IMG/VR virus record: IMGVR_UViG_3300034018_000508
Location: 1 to 30,437 of that record
Length of the DNA stretch: 30,437 bases
Source of the DNA: a virus
Direction: 5' to 3' (one strand)
The notes beneath the pieces were generated by a model, which saw only the letters and a program-made list of their open reading frames with translations, did no database searches and had not been told where the DNA came from. Below, piece by piece: positions 1 to 7,216 of the stretch. The translations under genes were made by a program, and so were the position numbers. How positions within the stretch are numbered: the stretch's first letter is position 1; the number at the start of each line of letters is the position of its first letter.

Positions 1-114
1 AGATGGGTCCTTCCGGCGAAATCGACGGGAAGCCTCCACGGCGAGCCTCCCATTTTTCACACTGTTTTTGACCACTTGGGCGGGTCGGCTTTTCAGTCGC
101 CCTAGAAAACAAGC
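1..114 (+). CDS. Possible 3' end of an upstream ORF (unidentified)
   Basis: The first frame is open from the window edge to a TAG at 112-114 and would encode the last 37 residues of a protein. In lambda-like order the gene before the large terminase is often the small terminase subunit, but nothing in these residues identifies it, and codon third positions are only weakly GC-biased. The rest of the interval to 155 shows no convincing promoter. It could equally be non-coding leader. Confidence 0.2.
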
Positions 115-155
115 CTTTTCCGCACGCTGCGGCTGAATCACCGGGTTTTTCAGGC

Positions 156-2255
156 ATGGCACGAACTTCCGATCGTTCGCAGCGTGAGAGCCAGGCTCGG
201 AAGCGATACGACAAGCAGAAGGCCGACGCTGGCAAGCGTTCGCGTGCGATCACGTCGACTGCCCGCGACATTGGCGAGATCCCGCCGGTCGTGGACGCCA
301 AGCGACGTGCGGCCTGCGAGCGAAACTTCCGCTCATTCTGCGAGACCTACGGCGCAGAGTCGTTCCCGCTGGCGTGGTCTGCGGACCACCTGACGGCGAT
401 CTCGAAGATTGAGGCGGCTGTCTTGCGTGGCGAGCTCTTCGCGTTCGCGATGCCGCGTGGGTCTGGCAAGTCGACCCTGTGTATCTGGGCCTGCTTGTGG
501 TCGGTGCTCTGCGGTCATCGCCCGTTTGTGATGCTCGTCGGTGCTGACCAGGCGATCGCGTGCCAGATGCTCGACGTGATCAAGGTGCATCTCGAAACCA
601 ACGACCTGCTCTTGGAGGATTTCCCGGCAGCCTGCTACCCGATTCGGGCTCTGGAGCGAATCAGCCAGCGGGCGAAGGGGCAGACCTACGAGGGCAACCC
701 GACGCAACTGGAATGGACCGCCGACCAGATCACGCTGGCATGGATTCCCGGCGCGCCGTCCGCTGGGGCTGCCGTGCGGGTCGCTGGCATCACGGGCCGC
801 ATCCGAGGAGCCCAGCACATTCGGGCCGATGGGAAGACCGTCCGCCCGTCGCTGGTGCTGATCGACGATCCGCAGACCGACGAGTCAGCCGGGTCGCCGT
901 CGCAGTGCGACACACGCGAGCGGATCCTCTCCGGTGCGATCCTTGGCCTCGCCGGGCCGGGCGCGAAGATCTCGGGGCTCGCCACGATCACGGTCATCCG
1001 TCCCGACGACCTGGCCGACCGCCTGCTCGACCGTGCGAAGCACCCGGCATGGCAGGGCGAGCGGACGAAGCTCGTCTACGAGTGGCCGACAGCCGAGGAT
1101 CTCTGGAGCCAATACGCCGAGTTGCGGCGCGAGGGCCAGCGGAACGGGACCGGCACCGGGGCGGCTGACGACCACTACCGGCAGAATCAGGCGGCGATGG
1201 ATGCCGGGGCTCGCGTGGCGTGGCCCGAGCGAAAGAACGAGGACGAACTGACGGCTATCCAGCACGCCTGGAACCTGCGGATCGACCGTGGCGAGTCGGC
1301 GTTTCTGGCGGAATACCAGAACCAACCGATCGCGGACGACATCGCGTCGGACAAGCTCGACAAGCGTTCGCTCGCCTTGCGGGCCACGACCTTGGAGCGT
1401 GGGAAAATCCCACTCGACCACCAGACGCTCACGGCGTTTGTCGACGTGCAGGAAAAACTCCTCTTCTGGCTCGTCGCCTCGTGGAATCAGTCCTTCGGCG
1501 GTCACGTCGTGGCCTACGGCACCTTCCCTGACCAGGCTTCGTCGTTCTTTGAGGCGAAGCACGCCAAGCGGACGCTCGCCCAGGCGGCGAAGGGGGCGGG
1601 CTTCGAGGCGTCGCTCCACGCGGGGCTAGAGTCGGTCTCTCAGTTGCTTATGGGCCGCGACTGGAAGCGCGAGGACGGGGCGGCGATGCGGATCTCGCAA
1701 ATGCTCATCGACGCCAACTGGGGGCAGAGCACGGGGACGATCCGCACCTTCTGCCGGCGGTCAGCGTTTGCCGGTGCGATCCTGCCGAGTCACGGCAAAG
1801 GCATCGGCGCGTCGAGCCAGCCGATCGGTGAGAAGAAAAGCCGTGGCGACCGCATCGGGCTCAACTGGAAGGTCGGGCAGATTTCCGAGGGGCAGCGGTC
1901 GTGCCTCTACGACACGAACTTCTACAAGACCTTCGTCGCGGCTCGCCTGCGGTTGCAGATGGGCGACCCCGAGGCGATCGCGTTCCACGCCGGCCAGCAC
2001 GATCTCCTATTCGAGCACCTGACGAGCGAATACCCGGTGAGGACCGAGGCCCGTGGCCGGGTGGTCGATGAGTGGAAGATGGGCGGAAGGGATAACCACT
2101 GGCTCGACTGCCTGGTCGGCTCTGCGGTCGCGGCGTCGATTGCGGGCGTCCATCCGATTGCCACGGAGGCTGGCGGGCGGCAGCGTAAGAAGGTGACGCT
2201 TCCCAGCGGGCCGGGCGGGAAAAAGATCATTACGCTCAAAAAGCTCGGAACTTGA
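156..2255 (+). CDS. Phage terminase large subunit (ATPase plus nuclease)
   Basis: This is the DNA-packaging motor that docks on the portal, translocates DNA with ATP and cuts the concatemer. Residues 99-107 form a Walker A loop (P-R-G-S-G-K-S-T) and 233-239 form the Walker B strand ending in adjacent Asp residues (LVLIDDPQ). An RNase H-like nuclease half follows. Candidate metal-binding acids are Asp430 in FVDVQ, Asp519 in LIDANWGQ and Asp651 in HWLDCLVGS, which fits the three-Asp pattern of large terminases. At 699 residues it is in the range of lambda-type GpA-like enzymes. No clear Shine-Dalgarno site precedes the ATG. The small subunit is not recognisable here and may lie upstream. The stop codon lies inside the promoter-like block of the following acetyltransferase gene. 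Confidence 0.93.
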   Translation: MARTSDRSQRESQARKRYDKQKADAGKRSRAITSTARDIGEIPPVVDAKRRAACERNFRSFCETYGAESFPLAWSADHLTAISKIEAAVLRGELFAFAMPRGSGKSTLCIWACLWSVLCGHRPFVMLVGADQAIACQMLDVIKVHLETNDLLLEDFPAACYPIRALERISQRAKGQTYEGNPTQLEWTADQITLAWIPGAPSAGAAVRVAGITGRIRGAQHIRADGKTVRPSLVLIDDPQTDESAGSPSQCDTRERILSGAILGLAGPGAKISGLATITVIRPDDLADRLLDRAKHPAWQGERTKLVYEWPTAEDLWSQYAELRREGQRNGTGTGAADDHYRQNQAAMDAGARVAWPERKNEDELTAIQHAWNLRIDRGESAFLAEYQNQPIADDIASDKLDKRSLALRATTLERGKIPLDHQTLTAFVDVQEKLLFWLVASWNQSFGGHVVAYGTFPDQASSFFEAKHAKRTLAQAAKGAGFEASLHAGLESVSQLLMGRDWKREDGAAMRISQMLIDANWGQSTGTIRTFCRRSAFAGAILPSHGKGIGASSQPIGEKKSRGDRIGLNWKVGQISEGQRSCLYDTNFYKTFVAARLRLQMGDPEAIAFHAGQHDLLFEHLTSEYPVRTEARGRVVDEWKMGGRDNHWLDCLVGSAVAASIAGVHPIATEAGGRQRKKVTLPSGPGGKKIITLKKLGT

Positions 2256-2276
2256 CAGCGTTGCCATGCTGCGAGG
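2252..2276 (+). promoter_or_regulatory. Candidate leaderless promoter of the GNAT gene
   Basis: TTGACA at 2252-2257, seven bases, CATGCT at 2265-2270, six bases, then the ATG at 2277. The same layout precedes the genes at 9406, 12396 and 26677. A -10-like box six bases before the start codon is the spacing expected for leaderless mRNA. The seven-base gap to the TTGACA-like box is not the usual 17. The block overlaps the terminase stop codon. Function is inferred from recurrence only. Confidence 0.5.
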
Positions 2277-2693
2277 ATGCCAAGCATCATCCTCACGACC
2301 GTTGACGGCATGGAGCCCCAAGACGCTCTCGCCATCTGCTACCGGCTGACGAAGCCGGGGAGCGAATTCAATCTCGAAGTGCGGCGGATTCTCGACGGCA
2401 ATGGCTCGTCTGACACGCCGATTGCCCTCTGGCACGAGGACGGGGCGTTGCTCGGGTGGGCGTGCTCGCACGTCTGGAATAACCACCAGACGCTTGAGCA
2501 GTTCACTGGCGAGCGGCACCGTGGGCGCGGCATAGCCACGGCGCTATCGGCGTTTCTCTTGGGTGCTGGCGTGATCGACGGCGCGGAGGAGCTCGCGGTC
2601 TTCTCGCCTGTGACGGCCGACATTGCCCGGCGGTTGGGCGTCGTGGAGGTCAGCCTCTACGAGCGTCGCGACGGCGAGTGGTCGCTGGTCTGA
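2277..2693 (+). CDS. GNAT-family N-acetyltransferase (accessory gene)
   Basis: This 138-residue protein carries the acetyl-CoA-binding GNAT motif A at about residues 79-96 (EQFTGERHRGRGIATALS), with the R-G-x-G-I-A-T-A-L pattern that wraps the pyrophosphate. Before it, strands such as PIALWHEDGALLGWACS fit the GNAT core. GNAT enzymes transfer an acetyl group to an amine; the substrate cannot be read from sequence. It sits between the terminase and the gpW-like gene, where no morphogenesis gene is normally found, and has its own promoter-like block. I read it as a moron. The GAGG directly abutting the ATG is too close to act as a normal ribosome-binding site. Confidence 0.8.
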   Translation: MPSIILTTVDGMEPQDALAICYRLTKPGSEFNLEVRRILDGNGSSDTPIALWHEDGALLGWACSHVWNNHQTLEQFTGERHRGRGIATALSAFLLGAGVIDGAEELAVFSPVTADIARRLGVVEVSLYERRDGEWSLV

Positions 2694-2699
2694 GGCTAG

Positions 2700-2712
2700 A
2701 CCCCCTACGGTC
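2700..2712 (+). repeat. Intergenic motif CCCCTACGGTC, copy 1
   Basis: ACCCCCTACGGTC lies just after the GNAT stop codon and is followed by a degenerate echo (CCCCCTGTGTCGGTC) and the palindromic CGGTCTACCG before the gpW-like start. Matching copies lie at 14876-14888 and 29133-29143, each a short distance after a stop codon. Role unknown. Confidence 0.4.
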
Positions 2713-2742
2713 TACCCCCTGTGTCGGTCTACCGTCGCTGTT

Positions 2743-2946
2743 ATGAGCGACGAAGTATCCAACAAGCTCGCCGAAGCGGCAGTCGGCCCGAAGCGCGTCC
2801 GCACCGACGCGGGCGAGGTCGAGGCCCACGATCTCGATCAGATCATCGAGGCTGACAAGTACCTCGCCGCCAAGGCTGCGGCGTCATCGACCAACAAGCA
2901 TCGCGGGCTCCGCTTCAATCGCATCATCCCTCCGGGGACCATCTGA
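2743..2946 (+). CDS. gpW-like head-tail joining protein
   Basis: A 67-residue protein with a helix, a short strand pair (KRVRTDAGEVEAHDLD) and a second helix, ending in a basic, proline-containing tail. Lambda gpW is 68 residues, lies between the terminase and portal genes, and has the same strand pattern. gpW completes the head after DNA packaging so the tail can join. The assignment rests on size, gene position and fold pattern rather than strong identity. The frame is open further upstream, but the ATG at 2743 gives the family-like N-terminus and follows the intergenic motif; TACCGT lies seven bases before it. It ends directly at the GTG of the portal gene. Confidence 0.7.
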   Translation: MSDEVSNKLAEAAVGPKRVRTDAGEVEAHDLDQIIEADKYLAAKAAASSTNKHRGLRFNRIIPPGTI

Positions 2947-4392
2947 GTGGCGTTTCTCGACCTGTTCCGAGGCAAGCAGACGCCCCGCCCGGCGGTGGTC
3001 CCGGTGGTCCGTGCGCGTTACGACGCTGCCGAGAAGGGCGACGACTACAAGCACTGGGCCAACAGCGACGCTTTCTCGGCTGACGCTGCCCTGTCGCCGA
3101 CCGTGCGGCGCACTTTGCGCAACCGGGCAAGGTACGAACGCGCAAACAACTCCTACCTCGCTGGCATCTCTTTGACGCTGGCGAACGATCTCATCGGCAC
3201 CGGACCCCGGCTGCAACTCGACACGGGCGACGCGGAAGCGGATCGGCTCGTCGAGCGGCTTTTCTTCGACTGGGGCTGGACGATCGACCTGCCCGCCAAG
3301 TTGCGGACCATGCGGGAAGCCCTGGTCGTCGACGGCGAAGCGTTCGCGCTCATGGTCACGAATCCCCGGCTCGACGGCGTAACGCTCGACGTGCGGCTCG
3401 TCGAGGCCGAGATGGTGGCGACGCCGACAGAGCTCATGGCATCGACGATCACGCCCGAGGGTAACACGGTCGACGGCGTCGAGTTCGACCAGATCGGCAA
3501 CGTCGTCGCCTATCAAGTCTTGAACTTCCACCCCGGCTCGAACTTCCGCGTCAACACGCTTGAGTTTCAGCGGGTTCCGGCGGCGCAGATGGTGCATTGG
3601 TTCAAGCCCTCGCGGCCGGGCCAGCATCGCGGCGTACCCGAGGTCGCCCCGGCTCTCAAGCTCTTCGGCCAACTGCGTCGCTACACCGAGGCGGTCATCG
3701 CCGCTGCGGAGACGGCGGCCGACTTGGCTGCGTTCATCCACTCAAATTCCCCGGCTGCGGAGGTCGACGAGGTCGAGTCGTTCGCGGCCCTTGAGATCAG
3801 CAAGCGGACGCTGACAACGCTGCCCGAAGGCTGGGATATTTCCCAACTGAAGGCCGAGCAACCGACGAGCACCTACAAGGATTTCAAGACCGAGATCCTC
3901 AACGAAATCTTTCGCTGCCTTCAGATTCCATTCAACGTCGGGGCTCTGAATTCGTCGTCCTACAACTACGCCAGCGGTCGCATGGATCACCAGGTCTATG
4001 CGATGACGCAGCGAGTGGAGCGCGACCAGATCGAGCGGACGATGCTTGATCGCCTGCTATCGGCATGGGTCAACGAGGCCGCGCTCGCGGGCCTGCTGCC
4101 TGCCGGGATGCCGCCGTTCTCCGAGTGGAATTGGGGCTGGGTCTGGGACGGGAAAGATCACGTCGACCCGGCGAAGGAAGCCAACGCCGCCGAGACAAGG
4201 TTGAGGACGCACACGACGACGCTCGCCGCTGAATACGCCCGCCAGGGCAAGCGGTGGGACGTTGAGTTGCGGCAGCGTGCGGCCGAGATCGCTCTCCAGA
4301 AGGAGCTCGGTCTCTTCGTCGACTTCACGCCGGAAGTGAATTACGGCGGCACGCTCGACGAGAACGGCGACCCAGAGGGGGCCGACGCATGA
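2947..4392 (+). CDS. Lambda-type portal protein (Phage_portal_2 family)
   Basis: This 481-residue protein would form the dodecameric ring at the capsid vertex through which DNA passes and to which terminase and connector bind. The N-terminal part has the lambda-gpB-family signature: ARYDAAEKG...W, then TLRNRARYERANNSYLAGI and the LIGTGPRLQ turn. Further on, the W-F-K-P-S-R-P-G-Q-H-R-G-V segment and the NYASGRM segment are typical of this portal family. It starts with GTG immediately after the gpW-like stop codon and ends in an ATGA overlap with a 17-codon ORF. Length and neighbours agree with a portal, and no scaffold or protease domain is fused to it. Confidence 0.92.
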   Translation: MAFLDLFRGKQTPRPAVVPVVRARYDAAEKGDDYKHWANSDAFSADAALSPTVRRTLRNRARYERANNSYLAGISLTLANDLIGTGPRLQLDTGDAEADRLVERLFFDWGWTIDLPAKLRTMREALVVDGEAFALMVTNPRLDGVTLDVRLVEAEMVATPTELMASTITPEGNTVDGVEFDQIGNVVAYQVLNFHPGSNFRVNTLEFQRVPAAQMVHWFKPSRPGQHRGVPEVAPALKLFGQLRRYTEAVIAAAETAADLAAFIHSNSPAAEVDEVESFAALEISKRTLTTLPEGWDISQLKAEQPTSTYKDFKTEILNEIFRCLQIPFNVGALNSSSYNYASGRMDHQVYAMTQRVERDQIERTMLDRLLSAWVNEAALAGLLPAGMPPFSEWNWGWVWDGKDHVDPAKEANAAETRLRTHTTTLAAEYARQGKRWDVELRQRAAEIALQKELGLFVDFTPEVNYGGTLDENGDPEGADA

Positions 4393-4442
4393 ACGAATAC
4401 GACGACCTCGACGACACATTCGACCTCGTGGAGTTCCTATGA
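4389..4442 (+). CDS. 17-codon bridging ORF between portal and protease/capsid
   Basis: The ATG at 4389 overlaps the portal stop (ATGA), and the TGA at 4440-4442 overlaps the start of the protease/capsid gene at 4439 (ATGA again). The peptide MNEYDDLDDTFDLVEFL is strongly acidic. The simplest reading is a translational-coupling relay that carries ribosomes across the 46-base gap, since no good Shine-Dalgarno site precedes 4439. A function for the peptide itself is unproven. Confidence 0.5.
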   Translation: MNEYDDLDDTFDLVEFL

Positions 4443-6277
4443 GCAGCATCAAGCTCGATACTCAGGTGACGTTTCTCCAGGCGGCTGACGGCGAGTCCGC
4501 GCCGGGGCCGAAGAAGTTCCGCATCGTGGCCTACACCGGCGCGCCGATTCGGCAGGGGTGGAGCCGCGAGCCGGTCGTGATCGACCTTGCCGGGATGTCG
4601 CTGCCGAGCACGATCCCGATTGTGATCGGCCACGACTACGCCCTCGGGTCGATCCTCGGGCAAGGCGTGCCGAGCGTGCAGGGCGGGCAACTCATCGTCG
4701 AAGGCGAGATCCTCGCCGACAGCGAGAACGCTCGCCAAGTGCTCGCCCTCGCCGAGCGTGGCTACCAGTGGCAAGCCAGCGTCGGTGCCGATGTCGGTCG
4801 GCATCTGAAGTTCGGCGAAGACCAAGCCACCACCGCAAACGGGCAGTCCCACGTTGGGCCTGTTCGCATCGTCCGGGCTTCGACCCTCCGCGAAACGTCA
4901 TTCGTGACGCTCGGGGCGGACAGGAGCACGGCTGTCTCAATCGCCGCCGAAGAGGTGGCAGAGGAGTCTTCTATGGCGCACGACGCCAGCGAAACGCCCA
5001 TCGAGGAGCCCGTCGTGGCTGCTGCGGTGGAAGCCCCGGCGAGCGTCGCCGTGGAAGCCCCCAAGGTCGAAGCCGGTTCGAGCGACGAGCTCAAGGCACA
5101 GATCGAAGCCCTTACCCAGAAGGTTTCCAACATGGAAAAGCTCACCGCTACCCGCGACGAGCGTCCGGCGGCTCCGGCCGTTCACGTCTCCAAGGCTCCT
5201 GAGAACCAGGCGGCCGTGATCGAAGCGTCCTTCGCCCTCCAGGGCGGCCTCCCGCAGATCGAAAAGCACTACGACGCCAAGACCCTCGAAGCGGCTGCCA
5301 AGGTGCAGCGGTCGACGAGCCTCGGCGAAGTGCTGGTCGCTGCGGCCGAGGCCAACGGTTACGACGGCCCGCGCCGCCTGACCGCCTCGACGCTGCGTCC
5401 CATCATGCAGGCCGCGTGGGCGACCCACTCGATCGCCGGCATCCTGTCGTCGACCGTCAACAAGTTCCTCCTCGCCGGTTTCAACGGCGTCGAGAGCTCG
5501 TGGCGTTCGGTCTCTTCGGTGCGTTCGGTCAACGACTTCAAGACGATGACCTCGTACCGGCTCAACGGCGGCATGAAGTTCGAGAAGGTCGCCAACGGCG
5601 GCGAGCTCAAGAACGCCGCTGCGAGCGACGAGAGCCGCACGATCTCGGCCGACACCTACGGGATCATGACGAGCGTGACCCGCACCGACCTCATCAACGA
5701 TGACCTCGGTGCGCTGACCGCTGTCCCGCAGCGGATCGGTCGTGGCGGCGCTCTTGCCCTGAACGACGCTTTCTGGACTGAGTTCCAGGCGAACCACGGA
5801 TCGTGGTACACGTCGGGCCGGGGCAACCTGGAGTCGACGGCTGGCGCGCTCTCGCTCGCCAACCTGAAGAAGCTGGCGACGAAGTTCCGCAAGCTCAAGG
5901 ATCCTGACGGCAACCCGGTTGCGGTTGATCCCCGCATCCTGCTCGTGCCGGCGGACCTTGAGATCGCGGCTGCCGAGATCATGGGCTCTGCCCTGCTCGT
6001 CGGCGGTTCGTCCGCTGGTCCCAACGTGAACGTGCTCGCCGGTCGCTACCAGGTCGTTTCGACCTCGTACCTGACGAGCGCCGAGGACTACTACCTCGTC
6101 GCCAACCCGGCTGACCTGCCGGCGATGGAAGTGGCGTTCCTCAACGGCGTGCAGAGCCCGGTGGTGGAGACGGCGGAAGCCGACTTCAACACGCTCGGCG
6201 TGCAGATGCGTGGCTACTTCGACTTTGGCGTCGCCAAGGCCGAATACCTCGCCTCCGTGAAGGGCGACGCGACCTAG
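4439..6277 (+). CDS. Prohead protease fused to Mu gpT-like major capsid protein
   Basis: One 612-residue reading frame covers the functions that are often separate. About residues 1-165 look like a prohead serine protease: FRIVAYTGAPIRQGW, then PIVIGHD with a candidate catalytic His, and QWQASVGAD with a candidate Ser. About 165-250 is Ala/Glu/Pro-rich with a short coiled coil (SDELKAQIEALTQKVSNMEKL region), like a scaffold or delta segment. From about 260 to the end it resembles the Mu gpT/major head subunit family, with a long helix-rich entry and the late block VQMRGYFDFGVAKAEY. The protease would process the shell during maturation and release the mature subunit. A strong internal ribosome-binding site precedes Met179. 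Confidence 0.85.
   Translation: MSSIKLDTQVTFLQAADGESAPGPKKFRIVAYTGAPIRQGWSREPVVIDLAGMSLPSTIPIVIGHDYALGSILGQGVPSVQGGQLIVEGEILADSENARQVLALAERGYQWQASVGADVGRHLKFGEDQATTANGQSHVGPVRIVRASTLRETSFVTLGADRSTAVSIAAEEVAEESSMAHDASETPIEEPVVAAAVEAPASVAVEAPKVEAGSSDELKAQIEALTQKVSNMEKLTATRDERPAAPAVHVSKAPENQAAVIEASFALQGGLPQIEKHYDAKTLEAAAKVQRSTSLGEVLVAAAEANGYDGPRRLTASTLRPIMQAAWATHSIAGILSSTVNKFLLAGFNGVESSWRSVSSVRSVNDFKTMTSYRLNGGMKFEKVANGGELKNAAASDESRTISADTYGIMTSVTRTDLINDDLGALTAVPQRIGRGGALALNDAFWTEFQANHGSWYTSGRGNLESTAGALSLANLKKLATKFRKLKDPDGNPVAVDPRILLVPADLEIAAAEIMGSALLVGGSSAGPNVNVLAGRYQVVSTSYLTSAEDYYLVANPADLPAMEVAFLNGVQSPVVETAEADFNTLGVQMRGYFDFGVAKAEYLASVKGDAT
4961..4975 (+). promoter_or_regulatory. Internal ribosome-binding site and start inside the protease/capsid gene
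   Basis: GAGGAG at 4961-4966 is followed after six bases by ATG at 4973-4975, in frame with the 612-residue gene (Met179). Starting here would give a 434-residue product with the scaffold-like segment plus capsid protein but no protease. This recalls lambda, where Nu3 scaffold starts inside the protease gene. This site is stronger than the signal before the full-length start at 4439. Confidence 0.6.
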
Positions 6278-6292
6278 TCTCACAAACCGTGA

Positions 6293-6324
6293 CCGCCGGG
6301 CGGGGGCCAGCTCCCGCCCGGCGG
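6293..6324 (+). other. Strong hairpin between capsid and decoration genes
   Basis: CCGCCGGGCGGG (6293-6304) and CCCGCCCGGCGG (6313-6324) form a 12-bp perfect stem with an 8-base loop, 15 bases after the capsid stop codon. No U-tract follows, so a simple intrinsic terminator is unlikely. A 3'-end protection or processing structure that sets capsid mRNA level is a reasonable guess. Confidence 0.6.
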
Positions 6325-6367
6325 CATGATTCAACCAAACCCATTCCTCAGAAAGCAGGTGATCCAA

Positions 6368-6691
6368 ATGGCTGATTATGTTCAAGGCGACTGCCTGATC
6401 GACCACACGCCTTCCTCCGCTGTTGCGGCCGGCGGCGTGGTCGTGCTCAACGATCTGGTCTGCGTGGCCCCGCGTGCCATCGCTGCCAACGCTCTCGGTG
6501 CCGTTTCCGTCGAAGGCGTCTGGTCGATGCCGAAGGCGACGGGTGCGATCGGTCAGGGTGCTCTCGTTTACTGGGACGCCACGGCCGGCAACATCACGAC
6601 GACCGCGACCAACAACAAGCGTGCGGGCAAGGCTGCGAAGGCGGCTGCGTCTGGCGACGCGAGCGTCCAGGTGCTCATCAACATCGGTTGA
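6368..6691 (+). CDS. Capsid decoration protein (DUF2190-like)
   Basis: A 107-residue protein matching the DUF2190 pattern: an N-terminal G-D-C-L-I-D-H-T-P segment, A-A-G-G-V-V-V-L-N-D-L-V, A-L-G-A-V-S-V-E-G-V-W-S-M-P-K and A-I-G-Q-G-A-L-V-Y-W-D. This small beta-rich family decorates or stabilises capsids and is usually encoded next to the major capsid gene, as here. I chose the ATG at 6368 over the upstream in-frame ATG at 6326 because AGGTG lies six bases before it and the product then has the family-like start. It is flanked by strong hairpins on both sides, which could give it separate mRNA stability. Confidence 0.78.
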   Translation: MADYVQGDCLIDHTPSSAVAAGGVVVLNDLVCVAPRAIAANALGAVSVEGVWSMPKATGAIGQGALVYWDATAGNITTTATNNKRAGKAAKAAASGDASVQVLINIG

Positions 6692-6706
6692 GCACGCGAG
6701 TCCACA

Positions 6707-6761
6707 CCGCAACCCCCGGCAGGCGCGCTATCACCTCCAGCGCGCCGCCGGGGCGTTGCGG
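6707..6761 (+). other. Long hairpin after the decoration gene
   Basis: An imperfect but very long GC-rich inverted repeat: CCGCAAC pairs with GTTGCGG at the base, followed by a CCCCGGC/GCCGGGG-type segment and GGCGCGC/GCGCGCC near an 11-base loop, with single-base bulges. There is no U-tract. It lies 25 bases before the next start codon, whose GAGGA ribosome-binding site at about 6775 stays outside the stem. Confidence 0.55.
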
Positions 6762-6785
6762 CGGTGGCTGTCTTGAGGAAACCCA

Positions 6786-7208
6786 ATGGCCGACCTTCTC
6801 CGCTCCGGTTCAGCGTGGCTCGCCAACCAACTCAAGCAGTCGGCGGGGACGCTCTGTGCCTATCGGCGGGGAAGCAACACGGCCCAAATGGTCGCCTCGA
6901 TCAGCCGCTCGACGTTTGAGGCTCAGGGACAAAACGGCGTGATCGAAGCCTGGGAGAGCCGCGACTACTTGGTCAAGACGGACGAGCTCCCCTACGGCGA
7001 GCCGAGGCGTGGCGACGTGATCTTCGAGACGCTTGACGGCGTGGCGACGTTGTATGAAGTGACGGCCCCGCGTGGCGTGCCGATCTTCCACTACGCCGAT
7101 GCGTTCCAAACGATCCTCCGCATTCACACGAAGCAGATCGACCGCGACATCACGTTTATCGTGACCGAGCAGGGCGACGAAATCGTCATCCCGCTGGCAG
7201 CCGACTAA
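6786..7208 (+). CDS. Putative head-tail connector/joining protein
   Basis: This 140-residue protein has no motif I can assign firmly. The N-terminus (LLRSGSAWLANQLKQSAGTLCAYRRG) leads into a beta-rich body with R-R-G-D-V-I-F-E and L-R-I-H-T-K segments. The order capsid, decoration protein, this gene points to a small head-completion or head-tail joining role, comparable in place and size to lambda FII, but that is inference from position. The start is supported by GAGGA seven bases upstream. It is followed by the fibre gene after 8 bases. In most siphophages neck and tail-completion genes come next; here they resume only at 13666. Confidence 0.5.
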   Translation: MADLLRSGSAWLANQLKQSAGTLCAYRRGSNTAQMVASISRSTFEAQGQNGVIEAWESRDYLVKTDELPYGEPRRGDVIFETLDGVATLYEVTAPRGVPIFHYADAFQTILRIHTKQIDRDITFIVTEQGDEIVIPLAAD

Positions 7209-7216
7209 GGAACCTC

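Noticed and set aside
560-1168. 202-codon plus-strand ORF inside the terminase
   Set aside because: Unlike the ORF inside the cytosine methyltransferase it has no ribosome-binding site and its product is Arg/Asp/Gly/Pro-rich shadow sequence.
885-1619. 244-codon minus-strand ORF opposite the terminase
   Set aside because: The terminase motifs fix the plus strand as coding; the antisense product is low-complexity Arg/Leu/Val with no domain.
2884-3741. 285-codon minus-strand ORF opposite the portal gene
   Set aside because: Shadow of the portal reading frame; composition is Arg/Asp/Val-rich and no motif is seen.
4937-6712. 591-codon ORF on the minus strand
   Set aside because: It lies opposite the protease/capsid gene, is rich in Arg, His and Gly as expected for an antisense shadow in GC-rich DNA, and has no recognisable domain.
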